Positions 8,056 through 16,144 of a DNA stretch of 49,598 nt are shown here, in pieces. The stretch is from Candidatus Fibrimonadaceae bacterium (GTDB lineage: Bacteria; Fibrobacterota; Fibrobacteria; Fibrobacterales; Fibrobacteraceae). The translations under genes and the position numbers were made by a program. The stretch's first letter is position 1; the number at the start of each line of letters is the position of its first letter. The stretch lies in the NCBI GenBank assembly GCA_031281345.1, contig JAITFN010000004.1, positions 1-49,598 of the forward strand, read 5' to 3'. The notes under the pieces are model-generated. The model was not told where the DNA came from and ran no database searches. It saw nothing but the letters and a program-made list of their open reading frames with translations.

Positions 8056-8140
8056 TTTAACCCTTGGCGTGGGGCTTTATGCAACAAGCCGTGAGGTGTT
8101 GGCGCAGCTGGGTGTTAGTGATTTTAGTATTTACAATGTT
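8056..8140 (+). pseudogene. Fragment 2 of flippase (wzx) 5' region
   Basis: About 85 bp, roughly 88% identical to codons 24-51 of the flippase at 9236. It encodes LTLGVGLYATSREVLAQLG, then VSDFSIYNV, with one extra codon relative to the intact gene. It lacks a start and is joined at about 8140 to the reversed N-terminus of a glycosyltransferase. Positions 8056-8078 are a near-exact direct repeat of 6768-6790. Confidence 0.85.
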
Positions 8141-8230
8141 CTTAGCCATAATATTAAGAATAACGCCGGCATCTTTTGCTAAATGTTCGTTCTCTCCTAA
8201 AGGGAAAAATGTTAAAAAGTTTTTTTGCAC
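8057..8230 (-). pseudogene. Glycosyltransferase N-terminal remnant fused to antisense flippase (57-codon chimeric ORF)
   Basis: Read on the minus strand from a GTG at 8230 that overlaps the stop of the methyltransferase gene (TAGTG). The first 31 codons (8138-8230) encode KNFLTFFPLGENEHLAKDAG and on to NIMAKN, closely matching the start of the glycosyltransferase at 11888. The frame then continues through antisense flippase sequence to end in IKPHAKG and a stop. A deletion between a convergent flippase and glycosyltransferase pair explains it. Expression of the chimera is possible but no function is likely. Confidence 0.8.
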
Positions 8231-9087
8231 TAACCACGAATAGCCACCATTTGAATAATTTCCTCCCCCAATCCATTTATTTTTCTAAAACCAATTTTCA
8301 AAATAGAATCCATAATTCTCAACAGAACCTTGCGCAAACGACGAGGATAAATGAGCTTCCAAATAAAATGTTTAGTATAAAGTCCAACAGTTCTAGTACT
8401 CTTTTCTACAAAACCATTTTTTGCACACAAAGCAGATAAACTCTTTACTGTAAAATGAAACCTATGGTCAGGAACACACCAAAACGGCCATTTTTCTTTT
8501 AGTTTTAAACAAAATTCACTTTGCCTATTTGGGAGTTGAATAAACAAAAGCCCTTTATCATTCAATAACGAATGAATTTTTTTTAATGCCGCAGAAGGAT
8601 CTGGCAAATGTTCCAGAACATCGCACATTATGATTACATCATATTTTTCTTTTATTTCAAAAAAATCTTTTTCAACAGGTATATCCCACAGTAATTTTGA
8701 GATTTCCCTACATTTGTCATTTAACTCGCAACCAGTAACATTATATCCATTATTTTTTGCTATGTTCAAAGTAAAACCAATGTTTGAACCTATTTCTAAT
8801 ATTTTTTTACCAGGGGGCATAAATTTTTCAATCAATTTTAAAGTGTCTTGATACCGTGCCTCAAAATGACCTCGGAGATTATGGAAATAAATATCTATAC
8901 GAAGTGATACATCATTGTATATAGTGTCATTTGCTACCTTTGTAATGCTATCGTCCATTATCTCAGTCGTTGCAAGGCCACATTCGCAAATTCGCACAGG
9001 ATATTTTTTATCTGCGAAAATATCACTTTGAACCAAAAGGCTTTTGGCATTGTCTAATTCTCTTCCGCATACTATGCAATTCAGCAT
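8230..9087 (-). CDS. Class I SAM-dependent methyltransferase with N-terminal zinc ribbon
   Basis: 285 aa. The N-terminus has a Cys cluster (CIVCG and CECG, about residues 4-36) typical of the zinc-binding part of polysaccharide and sugar methyltransferases. The Rossmann methyltransferase core follows, with motif I ILEIGSNIGFTLNIAK near residue 95 and DVIIMCDVLEHLPDP near 150. It probably methylates a nucleotide sugar or glycan residue of the neighbouring locus; acceptor unknown. The ATG is preceded by AAAGAGGA, 8 nt away, so translation uses a Shine-Dalgarno site. A TTCTATATTG element shared with the divergent flippase promoter lies 36 nt upstream. It sits directly before a truncated glycosyltransferase, mirroring the methyltransferase-glycosyltransferase order at 11-12.5 kb. 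Confidence 0.85.
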   Translation of the reverse strand: MLNCIVCGRELDNAKSLLVQSDIFADKKYPVRICECGLATTEIMDDSITKVANDTIYNDVSLRIDIYFHNLRGHFEARYQDTLKLIEKFMPPGKKILEIGSNIGFTLNIAKNNGYNVTGCELNDKCREISKLLWDIPVEKDFFEIKEKYDVIIMCDVLEHLPDPSAALKKIHSLLNDKGLLFIQLPNRQSEFCLKLKEKWPFWCVPDHRFHFTVKSLSALCAKNGFVEKSTRTVGLYTKHFIWKLIYPRRLRKVLLRIMDSILKIGFRKINGLGEEIIQMVAIRG

Positions 9088-9119
9088 ATAAATATCCTCT
9101 TTAATACATTTTCAAATTC

Positions 9120-9224
9120 CAATATAGAAATATATAGCTAAACTATAGCAAACTCATAGGTAAGGTTCATGACCCTGCTTTATAGGCTTGTCCAACGAAC
9201 TTTTTTAACCATATTTCTATATTG
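9120..9224. promoter_or_regulatory. Divergent promoter region with 14-bp inverted repeat
   Basis: CAATATAGAAATAT (9120-9133) and its perfect reverse complement (9211-9224) each contain TTCTATATTG facing outward. They are probable -10 elements for the methyltransferase (36 nt before its ATG, with a Shine-Dalgarno sequence) and the flippase (15 nt before its ATG, without one). The 77 bp between the arms could also make this an operator for a shared regulator. Confidence 0.45.
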
Positions 9225-9235
9225 CTCCAAGCCTA

Positions 9236-10753
9236 ATGAATAACTCCAACTCCGAAAACAACAAGCGCATAGCGAAGAACACGCTGTTTCTGTACTTCCG
9301 CAGCATTTTAACCCTTGTTGTGGGGCTTTACACAAGCCGCGAGGTGCTGGCGCAGCTTGGTGTTAGTGATTTTGGTATCTCTAATGTGGTGGGCGGGGTT
9401 ATGGCATTGTTCAGCTTTATTCAAGGTACCATGACTAGTGCGACTATTCGTTTTTTTACTTTTGATTTGGGAAAGGGCGATTTTGAACAGTTGAAAAAAA
9501 CTTTTAGCTTGAGCGTGATTATACATATTTTTACAGCGTTGTTGATTTTAATTCTTGGTGAAACAGTCGGGCTTTGGTTTTTGAATACACAGCTTGTTAT
9601 CCCAGCAGAAAGAATGGAAGCGGCTAATTTTGTTTATCAGTTTTCTGTGCTTTCTGCTTGCGTTGGAGTTTTGCAAGTGCCATATATGGTTGCCATAAAC
9701 GCTCACGAGCGGATGAATGTTTATGCGTATGCAGGAGTTGCAGATGCAGTATTTAAATTGGCTATTGCAATTTCGTTAGGTTTTGCTCCTATTGATAAAT
9801 TGAAATTTCTTTCAATTTTGGTGTTTGGTGTTTTTATTGTTATGGTTGTTTTTTATATTGTTTATTGCCATAGAAATTTTCCAGAGACACATTTTAAGTG
9901 GTTTTGGGATAGGAATATGTTTTTGGAGAGGATAAAGTTCAGTGGATATGAATTTTTAGTAATGATTTCAAATATTTTTGCTATACAAGGTGGAGTTTTT
10001 TTGATGAACCGTTTTTACGGAGTTTTGCTGAATGCGGCAAATGGGGTTTCACAGCAAGTGATTAATGCAACTCAACAATTTACGAACAATTTTTTTTCAG
10101 CAGTCAATCCACAAATAACAAAATTTTTGGCAGCAGGAGAAATGGATTATTTCCATAAATTGATAATCCGTTCAAGCAAATTTTGCTTTTTGATTACTTT
10201 CATGCTTATGGCTCCACTAGCGTTACAAATGGATTTTGTTTTGAGTGTTTGGCTAAAAATAGTTCCTGACTACGCTGGGATTTTTTGCCAGTTGAATATA
10301 GCAAATACATTGTTATGGATTGCTTTTTGGCCCGTTGCGCATGGAATTATCTCTACTGGCAAGAATAAAACATTTCGCAAAGTAGAGAGTTTTATGGTTA
10401 TGCTTATGTTTCCTCTTATGTATTTTAGTTTACATTTCTCTCCTATTGGCTATATATGTTCGCAAATCTTTGTGAATATTTTTAGAGTTGTTTATTATGT
10501 ACTAACGCTTCGTAAGCTTACGGGCTTTTCCATGCGGGATTTTTTTAATCAATCTTTGCTTAAATGCTATGCTGTTGGAGCCCTTTCCATTCCATTGCCA
10601 TTTTACATTACTATAAATATGAGCGGTTGGCAAGGATTTTTTATGTGCCTTGTAACTTTTTTCGCCACGTTTGCATTAAGTTCTTTATTTATTGGGTTGA
10701 ATGTGAATGAACGATGGAAAGTGATTAGATGGATGAAGGGGAGATTTTGCTAA
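9236..10753 (+). CDS. Wzx-type polysaccharide flippase (MATE/MOP superfamily)
   Basis: 505-aa polytopic membrane protein with about 12-14 hydrophobic segments. The N-terminus (KNTLFLYFRSILTLVVGLY, then TSREVLAQLGVSDFGISNVV) is typical of lipopolysaccharide and O-antigen translocases that move lipid-linked repeat units across the inner membrane. It is the only plus-strand gene of the glycan locus, and its tail overlaps the convergent glycosyltransferase by 29 bp. Two further copies of its 5' end lie upstream as relics. The start codon is the first in-frame ATG and there is no Shine-Dalgarno sequence. A Wzx-type repeat-unit pathway is inferred; no Wzy polymerase or initiating transferase is in the window. 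Confidence 0.9.
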   Translation: MNNSNSENNKRIAKNTLFLYFRSILTLVVGLYTSREVLAQLGVSDFGISNVVGGVMALFSFIQGTMTSATIRFFTFDLGKGDFEQLKKTFSLSVIIHIFTALLILILGETVGLWFLNTQLVIPAERMEAANFVYQFSVLSACVGVLQVPYMVAINAHERMNVYAYAGVADAVFKLAIAISLGFAPIDKLKFLSILVFGVFIVMVVFYIVYCHRNFPETHFKWFWDRNMFLERIKFSGYEFLVMISNIFAIQGGVFLMNRFYGVLLNAANGVSQQVINATQQFTNNFFSAVNPQITKFLAAGEMDYFHKLIIRSSKFCFLITFMLMAPLALQMDFVLSVWLKIVPDYAGIFCQLNIANTLLWIAFWPVAHGIISTGKNKTFRKVESFMVMLMFPLMYFSLHFSPIGYICSQIFVNIFRVVYYVLTLRKLTGFSMRDFFNQSLLKCYAVGALSIPLPFYITINMSGWQGFFMCLVTFFATFALSSLFIGLNVNERWKVIRWMKGRFC

Positions 10754-11888
10754 TCTCCAAATAAAGTTTTTCGCAAATTTCATTCCAATTAAATTCTTTG
10801 CTGCGTTCAATTATTTTCTCAAAGTTTTGTAATACATTGATTTGCCCATTGACAATTTTTTCTAACAAAATTCGCAAATCATTTGCTTTTTCTATTTTAT
10901 AACCAAAATTGCCATTACTTGTAATATCCTCCAAACAACCAACATTTGTACTAACTATTTCGCAACCAAAATAAATAGCATCGCTCATAGCTAAACACCA
11001 ACTCTCACATTCGCTTGTCAAACAAAAAACACTTGCTTTTTTATACCAAGAATAGAGTTCTTTCTTATCATATATGCCTTCTGTAAAAATTACTTTATCT
11101 CTTAGATCTGGATTATTCAAATAAAACTGTTCTATATCAAATTTGATATTTGTTTCATCATAAATAGGTCCAATCAAAGCAAATTTCCAATCTTTCAAAT
11201 CCAAACCATTCAAAGCCTCTAACATCATTTGATTGTTTTTTGGGGTTAAACCAATACGACCAACAGTTATTATCAATTTTTCCTTATCTGATTTTTGCAA
11301 ATGTTCAAATCCTAAATTTTTCAGAAGTTCAAAATCTATGCCGTTTGGGATACGAATAATTTTATCTTTCAATTCAGTGAAATGAGTCTTTAAAATACAT
11401 ATACTTTGTTCTTGTTCAGTAGAAATTAAATTGGTTATTTTTCTAAAATAATATTCATATAGAGAATTAATACACGAGCGTATCCCTGTTATTTTGTGTC
11501 GTTCAAACTTTTGATAAATATCAGTATCTGCTTTTATATAAACAAAGCCTTTTCGATTAAAAAGTTTATAAATAATAGCTAAAATTTTTGTTTCTTTGGT
11601 CAAATGATAAAAATTCACAACATCTATTTTACGAGCATTTTTGACAAAAAATAGAATGGATTGTAAAGAAAGTTTACCAAATTTTGGCTTTAAAGGAGAT
11701 TTTATTTTCCAAATCTTTAAATCTTTAACTACAGAATTTAAGTAATCAAACTTTTGCTCTCTGTCATAAACAGCTAAATAAGATTCATAACCAAAATTTT
11801 TGGCCATAATGTTAGGAATAACGCCAATATCTTTTGCTAAATGCTCATTTTCTCCAAATGGAAAAAATGTTAAAAAAACTTTCTTCAT
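10725..11888 (-). CDS. GT4-like glycosyltransferase (chimeric pair member A)
   Basis: 387 aa with a GT-B fold. The C-terminal donor-binding half has LIITVGRIGLTPKNNQMMLEAL, an E(x)7E-type region around CLTSECESWCLAMSDAIYFG and a VSTNVGC loop. From PNGIDF (about residue 193) to the end it is about 85% identical to the glycosyltransferase at 16141-17211, whereas the N-terminal acceptor halves barely align. This suggests the same donor sugar but a different acceptor. Its start (MKKVFLTFFPFGENEHLAKD) survives as a fragment at 8141-8230. AAAGGA precedes the ATG. It lies 10 nt downstream of the methyltransferase gene. Confidence 0.87.
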   Translation of the reverse strand: MKKVFLTFFPFGENEHLAKDIGVIPNIMAKNFGYESYLAVYDREQKFDYLNSVVKDLKIWKIKSPLKPKFGKLSLQSILFFVKNARKIDVVNFYHLTKETKILAIIYKLFNRKGFVYIKADTDIYQKFERHKITGIRSCINSLYEYYFRKITNLISTEQEQSICILKTHFTELKDKIIRIPNGIDFELLKNLGFEHLQKSDKEKLIITVGRIGLTPKNNQMMLEALNGLDLKDWKFALIGPIYDETNIKFDIEQFYLNNPDLRDKVIFTEGIYDKKELYSWYKKASVFCLTSECESWCLAMSDAIYFGCEIVSTNVGCLEDITSNGNFGYKIEKANDLRILLEKIVNGQINVLQNFEKIIERSKEFNWNEICEKLYLEISKISPSSI

Positions 11889-11898
11889 GCTTTTCCTT

Positions 11899-12543
11899 TC
11901 ATTTTATCTTTGCCCTCACTCCGAACTGCAAAAATTCTATATCAGTTCCAAAAATAAATTTTGCAAGCCAATATATAGGCAAATGACGCTTCCTGATTTT
12001 GATTGAATTTATTCCTACCATATATTCAATTTCAAATCCATTTTCATTCAGTAAACGAGTTATACTTTTCTCCGTAAAAAATCTTAAATGTGTTATATCT
12101 AAAATTCCAGCATCTACATATTTCCAATCCTTATAAAACAGCAAGTTTTTTAAATTATCATAATAACGAACATTAGGAATAGAAAGCACAATAGAAGCAT
12201 TTGTTGTCATCTTTCCTTTTATGAATTGTAAAAAATCCCAAGGATTTTCCATGTGTTCAATAACGTCATTTGCAATAACTAAATCAAAATAGTTATTTGG
12301 AATTTCATTTGCTACTTTATCATAAAAACCTATTAATACTTTATCCATTTTCGTCTTTGCAACATTTGCCGCTTCTTCAAATGGTTCAATGCCCCAGCAT
12401 TCGTAGGGCTTACTCAAATATTGTACGAAATTTCCAGTATTGCAACCGATTTCCAAAACTTTGGAATATTCATTGGGCAAAAATTGAGTCATCTCCGGTC
12501 TCGTAATGACAGAATAAGTCTGCTCAGATTTTTCGTTAATCAT
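11899..12543 (-). CDS. Class I SAM-dependent methyltransferase (glycan locus)
   Basis: 214 aa, methyltransferase-23-like. Motif I VLEIGCNTGNFVQYL is near residue 29 and the acidic post-motif FDLVIANDVIEHMENP near 85. Small methyltransferases of this kind are frequent in O-antigen clusters and probably methylate a sugar hydroxyl or a nucleotide-sugar intermediate; no substrate can be assigned. A strong GGAAGGTGG lies 7 nt before the ATG. It follows the AAA-ATPase gene by 45 bp and is followed by the glycosyltransferase after 10 bp, so the pair is co-transcribed. Confidence 0.85.
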   Translation of the reverse strand: MINEKSEQTYSVITRPEMTQFLPNEYSKVLEIGCNTGNFVQYLSKPYECWGIEPFEEAANVAKTKMDKVLIGFYDKVANEIPNNYFDLVIANDVIEHMENPWDFLQFIKGKMTTNASIVLSIPNVRYYDNLKNLLFYKDWKYVDAGILDITHLRFFTEKSITRLLNENGFEIEYMVGINSIKIRKRHLPIYWLAKFIFGTDIEFLQFGVRAKIK

Positions 12544-12588
12544 TTATTTACCACCTTCCAATAACCTGATTTATTGATGCCATTTTTA

Positions 12589-14139
12589 TTATTTTGATAA
12601 ATAAGAAACAACATTTCTCTCCTTTTCTCCAAACACCACGCCTATTTTAAATATATTCAACCCTTTCTCCATATAAGGAATATAATATTTTTTCTCCTCT
12701 ATTTGTCTCAATGCCTCCTCAACGGGTCTGTCCAATTTTGCCTCTATTACAAATACATTCTTTTGCTGCTTGATAATCGCATCAACATTGCCTATTGCAC
12801 TATGAACCTCTATTTCACAGTTAAATCCAAGCATATTCAATATATTGGAAAAAGCAAATTCAAAATAGTATTCTGTCATCTTTGTGATTAAATCAAATTT
12901 TATGCTCTGCATATAAATCTTTATGGTTTCCATAAAAGCATCCACATCGCCGGATTGCAAGGCTCTGAAAAGCTTGTTCAAAACAGAGGCACGCTTCATG
13001 GCATCGAAGCCTGACCGCTTTGAAAGAAATTCTGAAAAAGAACTACGAACCTCCACATTTGGATAGCCCAATTTATAAGTTCCAGATTCGTCATCATAAT
13101 CTTTAATGGTCAAGTAACCAGCCTGATACATAAGAGGAACCAAAAAAATTTCGTCATCGTTGTATTTGCCAAAAGCCTCCGGAGAAAATACCATATTTTC
13201 AATATCAGCTATATCTGCACCATTTTTATCTATGTAATTCGCCAAAAAACTCGGAGTGCCAGTTTCTGCCCAGAACACCCTGAAATCGCCATCATTGCCA
13301 AAGTGCTTCATTATACTTATAGGATTGTAAACAGTTTCTGCGTTTTTAGCAAATTTATATCCGTTGTAAAAATTCCTCAACTTATCTAAATAATTTTCCC
13401 AACTGCTTTTTTTTTTTGCGTATTCGTTTATTTCTGGCTCAAAATATGTTTCCAGTTCTTTTTGCGTAAAACCGCATAAGGCAGCATAGCTATCGTTGAA
13501 TGAAATATCTTCTGGCTGGTTCATTCCGCTGAACAAGCTTACCTGTGCGAATTTTGTTATACCAGTTATGAATACGAACTGAATGTACTGGTCGCTGGCT
13601 TTTAGTACTTTGTAAAAGCCTTTCAATTCCTCTTTTATTTCGCTGTGTATCTGTGGGTGGTTAATGGCATCCAGCAGTGGGCAATCGTATTCGTCTATTA
13701 TTATAGCTACTTTGCCTCTGGTCTTGTGAAGTTCCTTTATTAAATATTCAAATTTACCTGATATTTTGTCATCTGGCAGAGAAATACTGTATTTTTCAGC
13801 AGAATACTGCAGATATCTGCTAACCAAGCCAATTAACCTATCTTTCCCTGCCGCGCAGTTTTCCGCGCTCATATCCAAATGGATTACGGGATATTCTTTC
13901 CAATCCCAAGGCAAGGCTTCTATAGCAAGCCCTTTGAATAAATCTTTTTGGTTCTCAAAAATTGCTTTTAGTGTGGAACAAGTGAGCGATTTCCCAAAGC
14001 GGCGCGGGCGGGAAAAGAAAACCACGTTATAGTTGGAAATTAAATTATGAATATATGCGGTTTTGTCCACGTACACAGCGTATTCATTGCGTATTTTGGC
14101 AAAATCTTGAACACCAGAGAGAGGCAGTTTGCGAAGCAT
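12589..14139 (-). CDS. AAA-ATPase-like / PD-(D/E)XK nuclease-like protein
   Basis: 516 aa from the chosen start (the frame stays open upstream to 14217). The N-terminal AAA-ATPase-like domain begins LPLSGVQDFAKIRNE and contains VYVDKTAYI and a Walker A-like SRPRRFGKSLT near residue 45. Walker B is AIIIDEYDCPLLD. The C-terminus has PD-(D/E)XK-like residues: GNVDAII, then FVIEAKLDRPVEEAL. This paralogous family (AAA-ATPase_like plus PDDEXK_9) is abundant in Bacteroidota and Fibrobacterota, with no firmly known function. I chose the ATG at 14139 because a TTCTAT hexamer lies 10 nt before it and homologues start at LRKLPLSG. It interrupts the glycan operon with its own promoter. An A11 run lies at 13407-13417. 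Confidence 0.88.
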   Translation of the reverse strand: MLRKLPLSGVQDFAKIRNEYAVYVDKTAYIHNLISNYNVVFFSRPRRFGKSLTCSTLKAIFENQKDLFKGLAIEALPWDWKEYPVIHLDMSAENCAAGKDRLIGLVSRYLQYSAEKYSISLPDDKISGKFEYLIKELHKTRGKVAIIIDEYDCPLLDAINHPQIHSEIKEELKGFYKVLKASDQYIQFVFITGITKFAQVSLFSGMNQPEDISFNDSYAALCGFTQKELETYFEPEINEYAKKKSSWENYLDKLRNFYNGYKFAKNAETVYNPISIMKHFGNDGDFRVFWAETGTPSFLANYIDKNGADIADIENMVFSPEAFGKYNDDEIFLVPLMYQAGYLTIKDYDDESGTYKLGYPNVEVRSSFSEFLSKRSGFDAMKRASVLNKLFRALQSGDVDAFMETIKIYMQSIKFDLITKMTEYYFEFAFSNILNMLGFNCEIEVHSAIGNVDAIIKQQKNVFVIEAKLDRPVEEALRQIEEKKYYIPYMEKGLNIFKIGVVFGEKERNVVSYLSK

Positions 14140-14149
14140 ATATGGAAAG

Positions 14150-14155
14150 ATAGAA
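14150..14155 (-). promoter_or_regulatory. -10-like hexamer of the AAA-ATPase-like gene
   Basis: TTCTAT on the minus strand, 10 nt before the ATG at 14139, with no Shine-Dalgarno sequence. It supports a start internal to the longer open frame. Confidence 0.5.
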
Positions 14156-14176
14156 AATGCGAAATACGCTATTTGA

Positions 14177-15145
14177 TTATGGATAGCATCCCAAATCATA
14201 AACATACTTATATTCAAAACCTTGCGTCATCAACATAACTGAAATTGTACCACTAGTAAATCCCCCTATAAAGTATTTACATCTAGACAATATGTATATG
14301 GATGCTATATATTCTAAACCCAAATGATATTTATCTCTTTCTCTGCCAAAATTGAAATCTACCAAAAGTTTGCCATCTGTTAAATCTTGTTCCGTTAATT
14401 TAATTCTTTTCTGATTATTGTGAATTAATTTTTCACCGAATTCTTTACTAAAATTCTCAAAAATACTTTCATCTTCCGTTGCCAAATAAACAAAATCTAG
14501 GTTATACTTTTGCATAGTTTCTTTTGTTTTTTCTATGAGTTCAAAAGCATCTGGTTGAATTGGATGGGCTGAAGGTTTTTTCAAAATATAATCCGTTCCT
14601 CTTGCTAATACGCCTAATACACGCTTGTCTTTTATTATTTGTTCTTTTTCGTTTATATAATTTTTAGTAACTTCATTAAATTTTATGTATTTTTGAAAAA
14701 CTTTTTTAAATTCTAAAAATAATTGAGAATCGAAATCCCTATTGTAATACAAAAATGTTAACATTTTCTCAGATGCAAATAAACCAGCTATTATTATATT
14801 TTTGCTATTTCTTATCTGAGATAAATCGAAACCGCATGGTTGCTCAAAAAAATATTCCCAAGCGTTTTCTTTTCCAGTTCCTATGCCATCCAAATACTGA
14901 TTATCATAGTTTTGCATATCTATTATTGGGATATAATTTTTTGATAAAGCATACTCAATATGTGTAGAATATCTAATTGCGAGTGCAAATATACCGTCGT
15001 TGCTATGTATACTGGAACCTATAATATAAAAAGTCTTTTTTGGGTTTTCAAGTCCAAAACTTATTTTTTTTTCTCTATGAATAAATCTTGTTTTTTTTTG
15101 CCTCGCATAGAGCCATATTTTTTTCGGGATAATTTTTTTTAACAT
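14177..15145 (-). CDS. Probable fucosyltransferase-like glycosyltransferase
   Basis: 322 aa. GVLARGTDYI near residue 180 resembles the GVHxRRxDK-type nucleotide-binding motif of alpha-1,6- and protein O-fucosyltransferases. FVYLATEDESIFENF and the late IASIYILSRCKYFIGGFTSG echo the xLATDD and FxGTxxSxxS segments of that superfamily. GDP-fucose would fit with ManC in the same window, but donor and acceptor are inferred. No signal peptide. A GAGGG sequence lies 10 nt before the ATG, and the gene follows FkbM by 3 nt. Alternative: another GT-B enzyme that merely shares the Arg-Gly/Arg-Asp motif. Confidence 0.6.
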   Translation of the reverse strand: MLKKIIPKKIWLYARQKKTRFIHREKKISFGLENPKKTFYIIGSSIHSNDGIFALAIRYSTHIEYALSKNYIPIIDMQNYDNQYLDGIGTGKENAWEYFFEQPCGFDLSQIRNSKNIIIAGLFASEKMLTFLYYNRDFDSQLFLEFKKVFQKYIKFNEVTKNYINEKEQIIKDKRVLGVLARGTDYILKKPSAHPIQPDAFELIEKTKETMQKYNLDFVYLATEDESIFENFSKEFGEKLIHNNQKRIKLTEQDLTDGKLLVDFNFGRERDKYHLGLEYIASIYILSRCKYFIGGFTSGTISVMLMTQGFEYKYVYDLGCYP

Positions 15146-15148
15146 ATA

Positions 15149-16144
15149 TTACGCACCCTCTGATTTAAATACTCTAATAACAGCTTTTCTCAGAAAACTC
15201 GAATGTAGCCAATTATTATTTGCCGGCACAAATAAAAATCCATTCGTGAATTTTGTTTCATAATCAAGATTTTCAAAGAAATTTTTAAAATTTTGTGCAT
15301 CTTCTGGTTTATGATAAGTTGTAATAGCACATTTTATATTTGTTCTTTCTGTAAATAAGTTTTTTCCTCCATTTAACATTTTTTGTTCCGACCCTTCCAA
15401 ATCTGCTTTAATAAAATTTACCTGCTTGTTTTTAAAAAAAGTATCTAATCTGACGGAATTTTCTGTATCAACATCAGAAATAAACTTATTTACTATAGTA
15501 ACTTTATCCTTAAAATCTTTGAACGTTAATTCTAAAGCTTTATTAAAAGAACTATCAGATTCAAATAAATAAATATGCCCTGCAGTTTCAACTATACTTC
15601 TAGCAAAGTTACCAATACTTGCACCAATGTCAAGCACAATATCGCCTTTCTCTATACAAAATCTAGGTTCTTCAGGAATTTTATTTTCATTTCTATCCAT
15701 CGTTCCCCACATTTTATTCTCTTTTGTAACATAACGATGTGGCGAAAGTAAGTCCATTTCCATTCCAGTAACACTCATTTCATGTAAAATATAATCATAA
15801 TTATTTTTACCTGAATGATACCAAACACTATCGGGAAAATACAAACGCATTTTATTATATTCTGCAAACCACAATTCACCTTTACCAATTGAAAAATTTT
15901 TAGAGATACCCATATATCCAGGATAACCCATTTTCTTTCTAATATAATCTTTTGTCCATTCATAAGGATACATTGGAAAAGGAATTTTCTGCAAAAGTAA
16001 ATTTTGAATTTCTTGTTCAAATTCTTTTTCTGATGGCAAATATTTTGCATATTCCAAAGTTCCATTTTTACGAAGCATTTGCTTTAAATTAAGTTCGAGC
16101 GAATGTGAGAATTTCTTAATTACCTGTTTGAAAATCTTTTTCAT
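15149..16144 (-). CDS. FkbM family methyltransferase
   Basis: 331 aa. The first ~160 residues are unassigned and contain aromatic-rich YPYEWTKDYIRKKMG. The FkbM domain follows: motif I IVLDIGASIGNFARSI near residue 170, then IYLFESDSSF, VRLDTFFK and VNFIKADLEGSEQKML, all diagnostic of FkbM O-methyltransferases. These usually methylate sugars or secondary metabolites; here probably a glycan residue. The ATG overlaps the stop of the upstream glycosyltransferase (16141-16144) and is preceded by GGAGG, so the genes are coupled. Confidence 0.88.
   Translation of the reverse strand: MKKIFKQVIKKFSHSLELNLKQMLRKNGTLEYAKYLPSEKEFEQEIQNLLLQKIPFPMYPYEWTKDYIRKKMGYPGYMGISKNFSIGKGELWFAEYNKMRLYFPDSVWYHSGKNNYDYILHEMSVTGMEMDLLSPHRYVTKENKMWGTMDRNENKIPEEPRFCIEKGDIVLDIGASIGNFARSIVETAGHIYLFESDSSFNKALELTFKDFKDKVTIVNKFISDVDTENSVRLDTFFKNKQVNFIKADLEGSEQKMLNGGKNLFTERTNIKCAITTYHKPEDAQNFKNFFENLDYETKFTNGFLFVPANNNWLHSSFLRKAVIRVFKSEGA

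Noticed and set aside
6768-8078. 23-bp direct repeats considered as an IS or transposon target duplication
   Set aside because: No transposase or terminal inverted repeats; both repeats are homologous flippase coding sequence, so recombination within gene relics explains them better.
13407-13417. T11 run and other A/T homopolymers (such as T10 at 20211-20220) as phase-variation tracts
   Set aside because: Long A/T runs are common in this AT-rich sequence and encode Lys codons; only the G10 run stands out. I mention A11 merely as a possible slip site.
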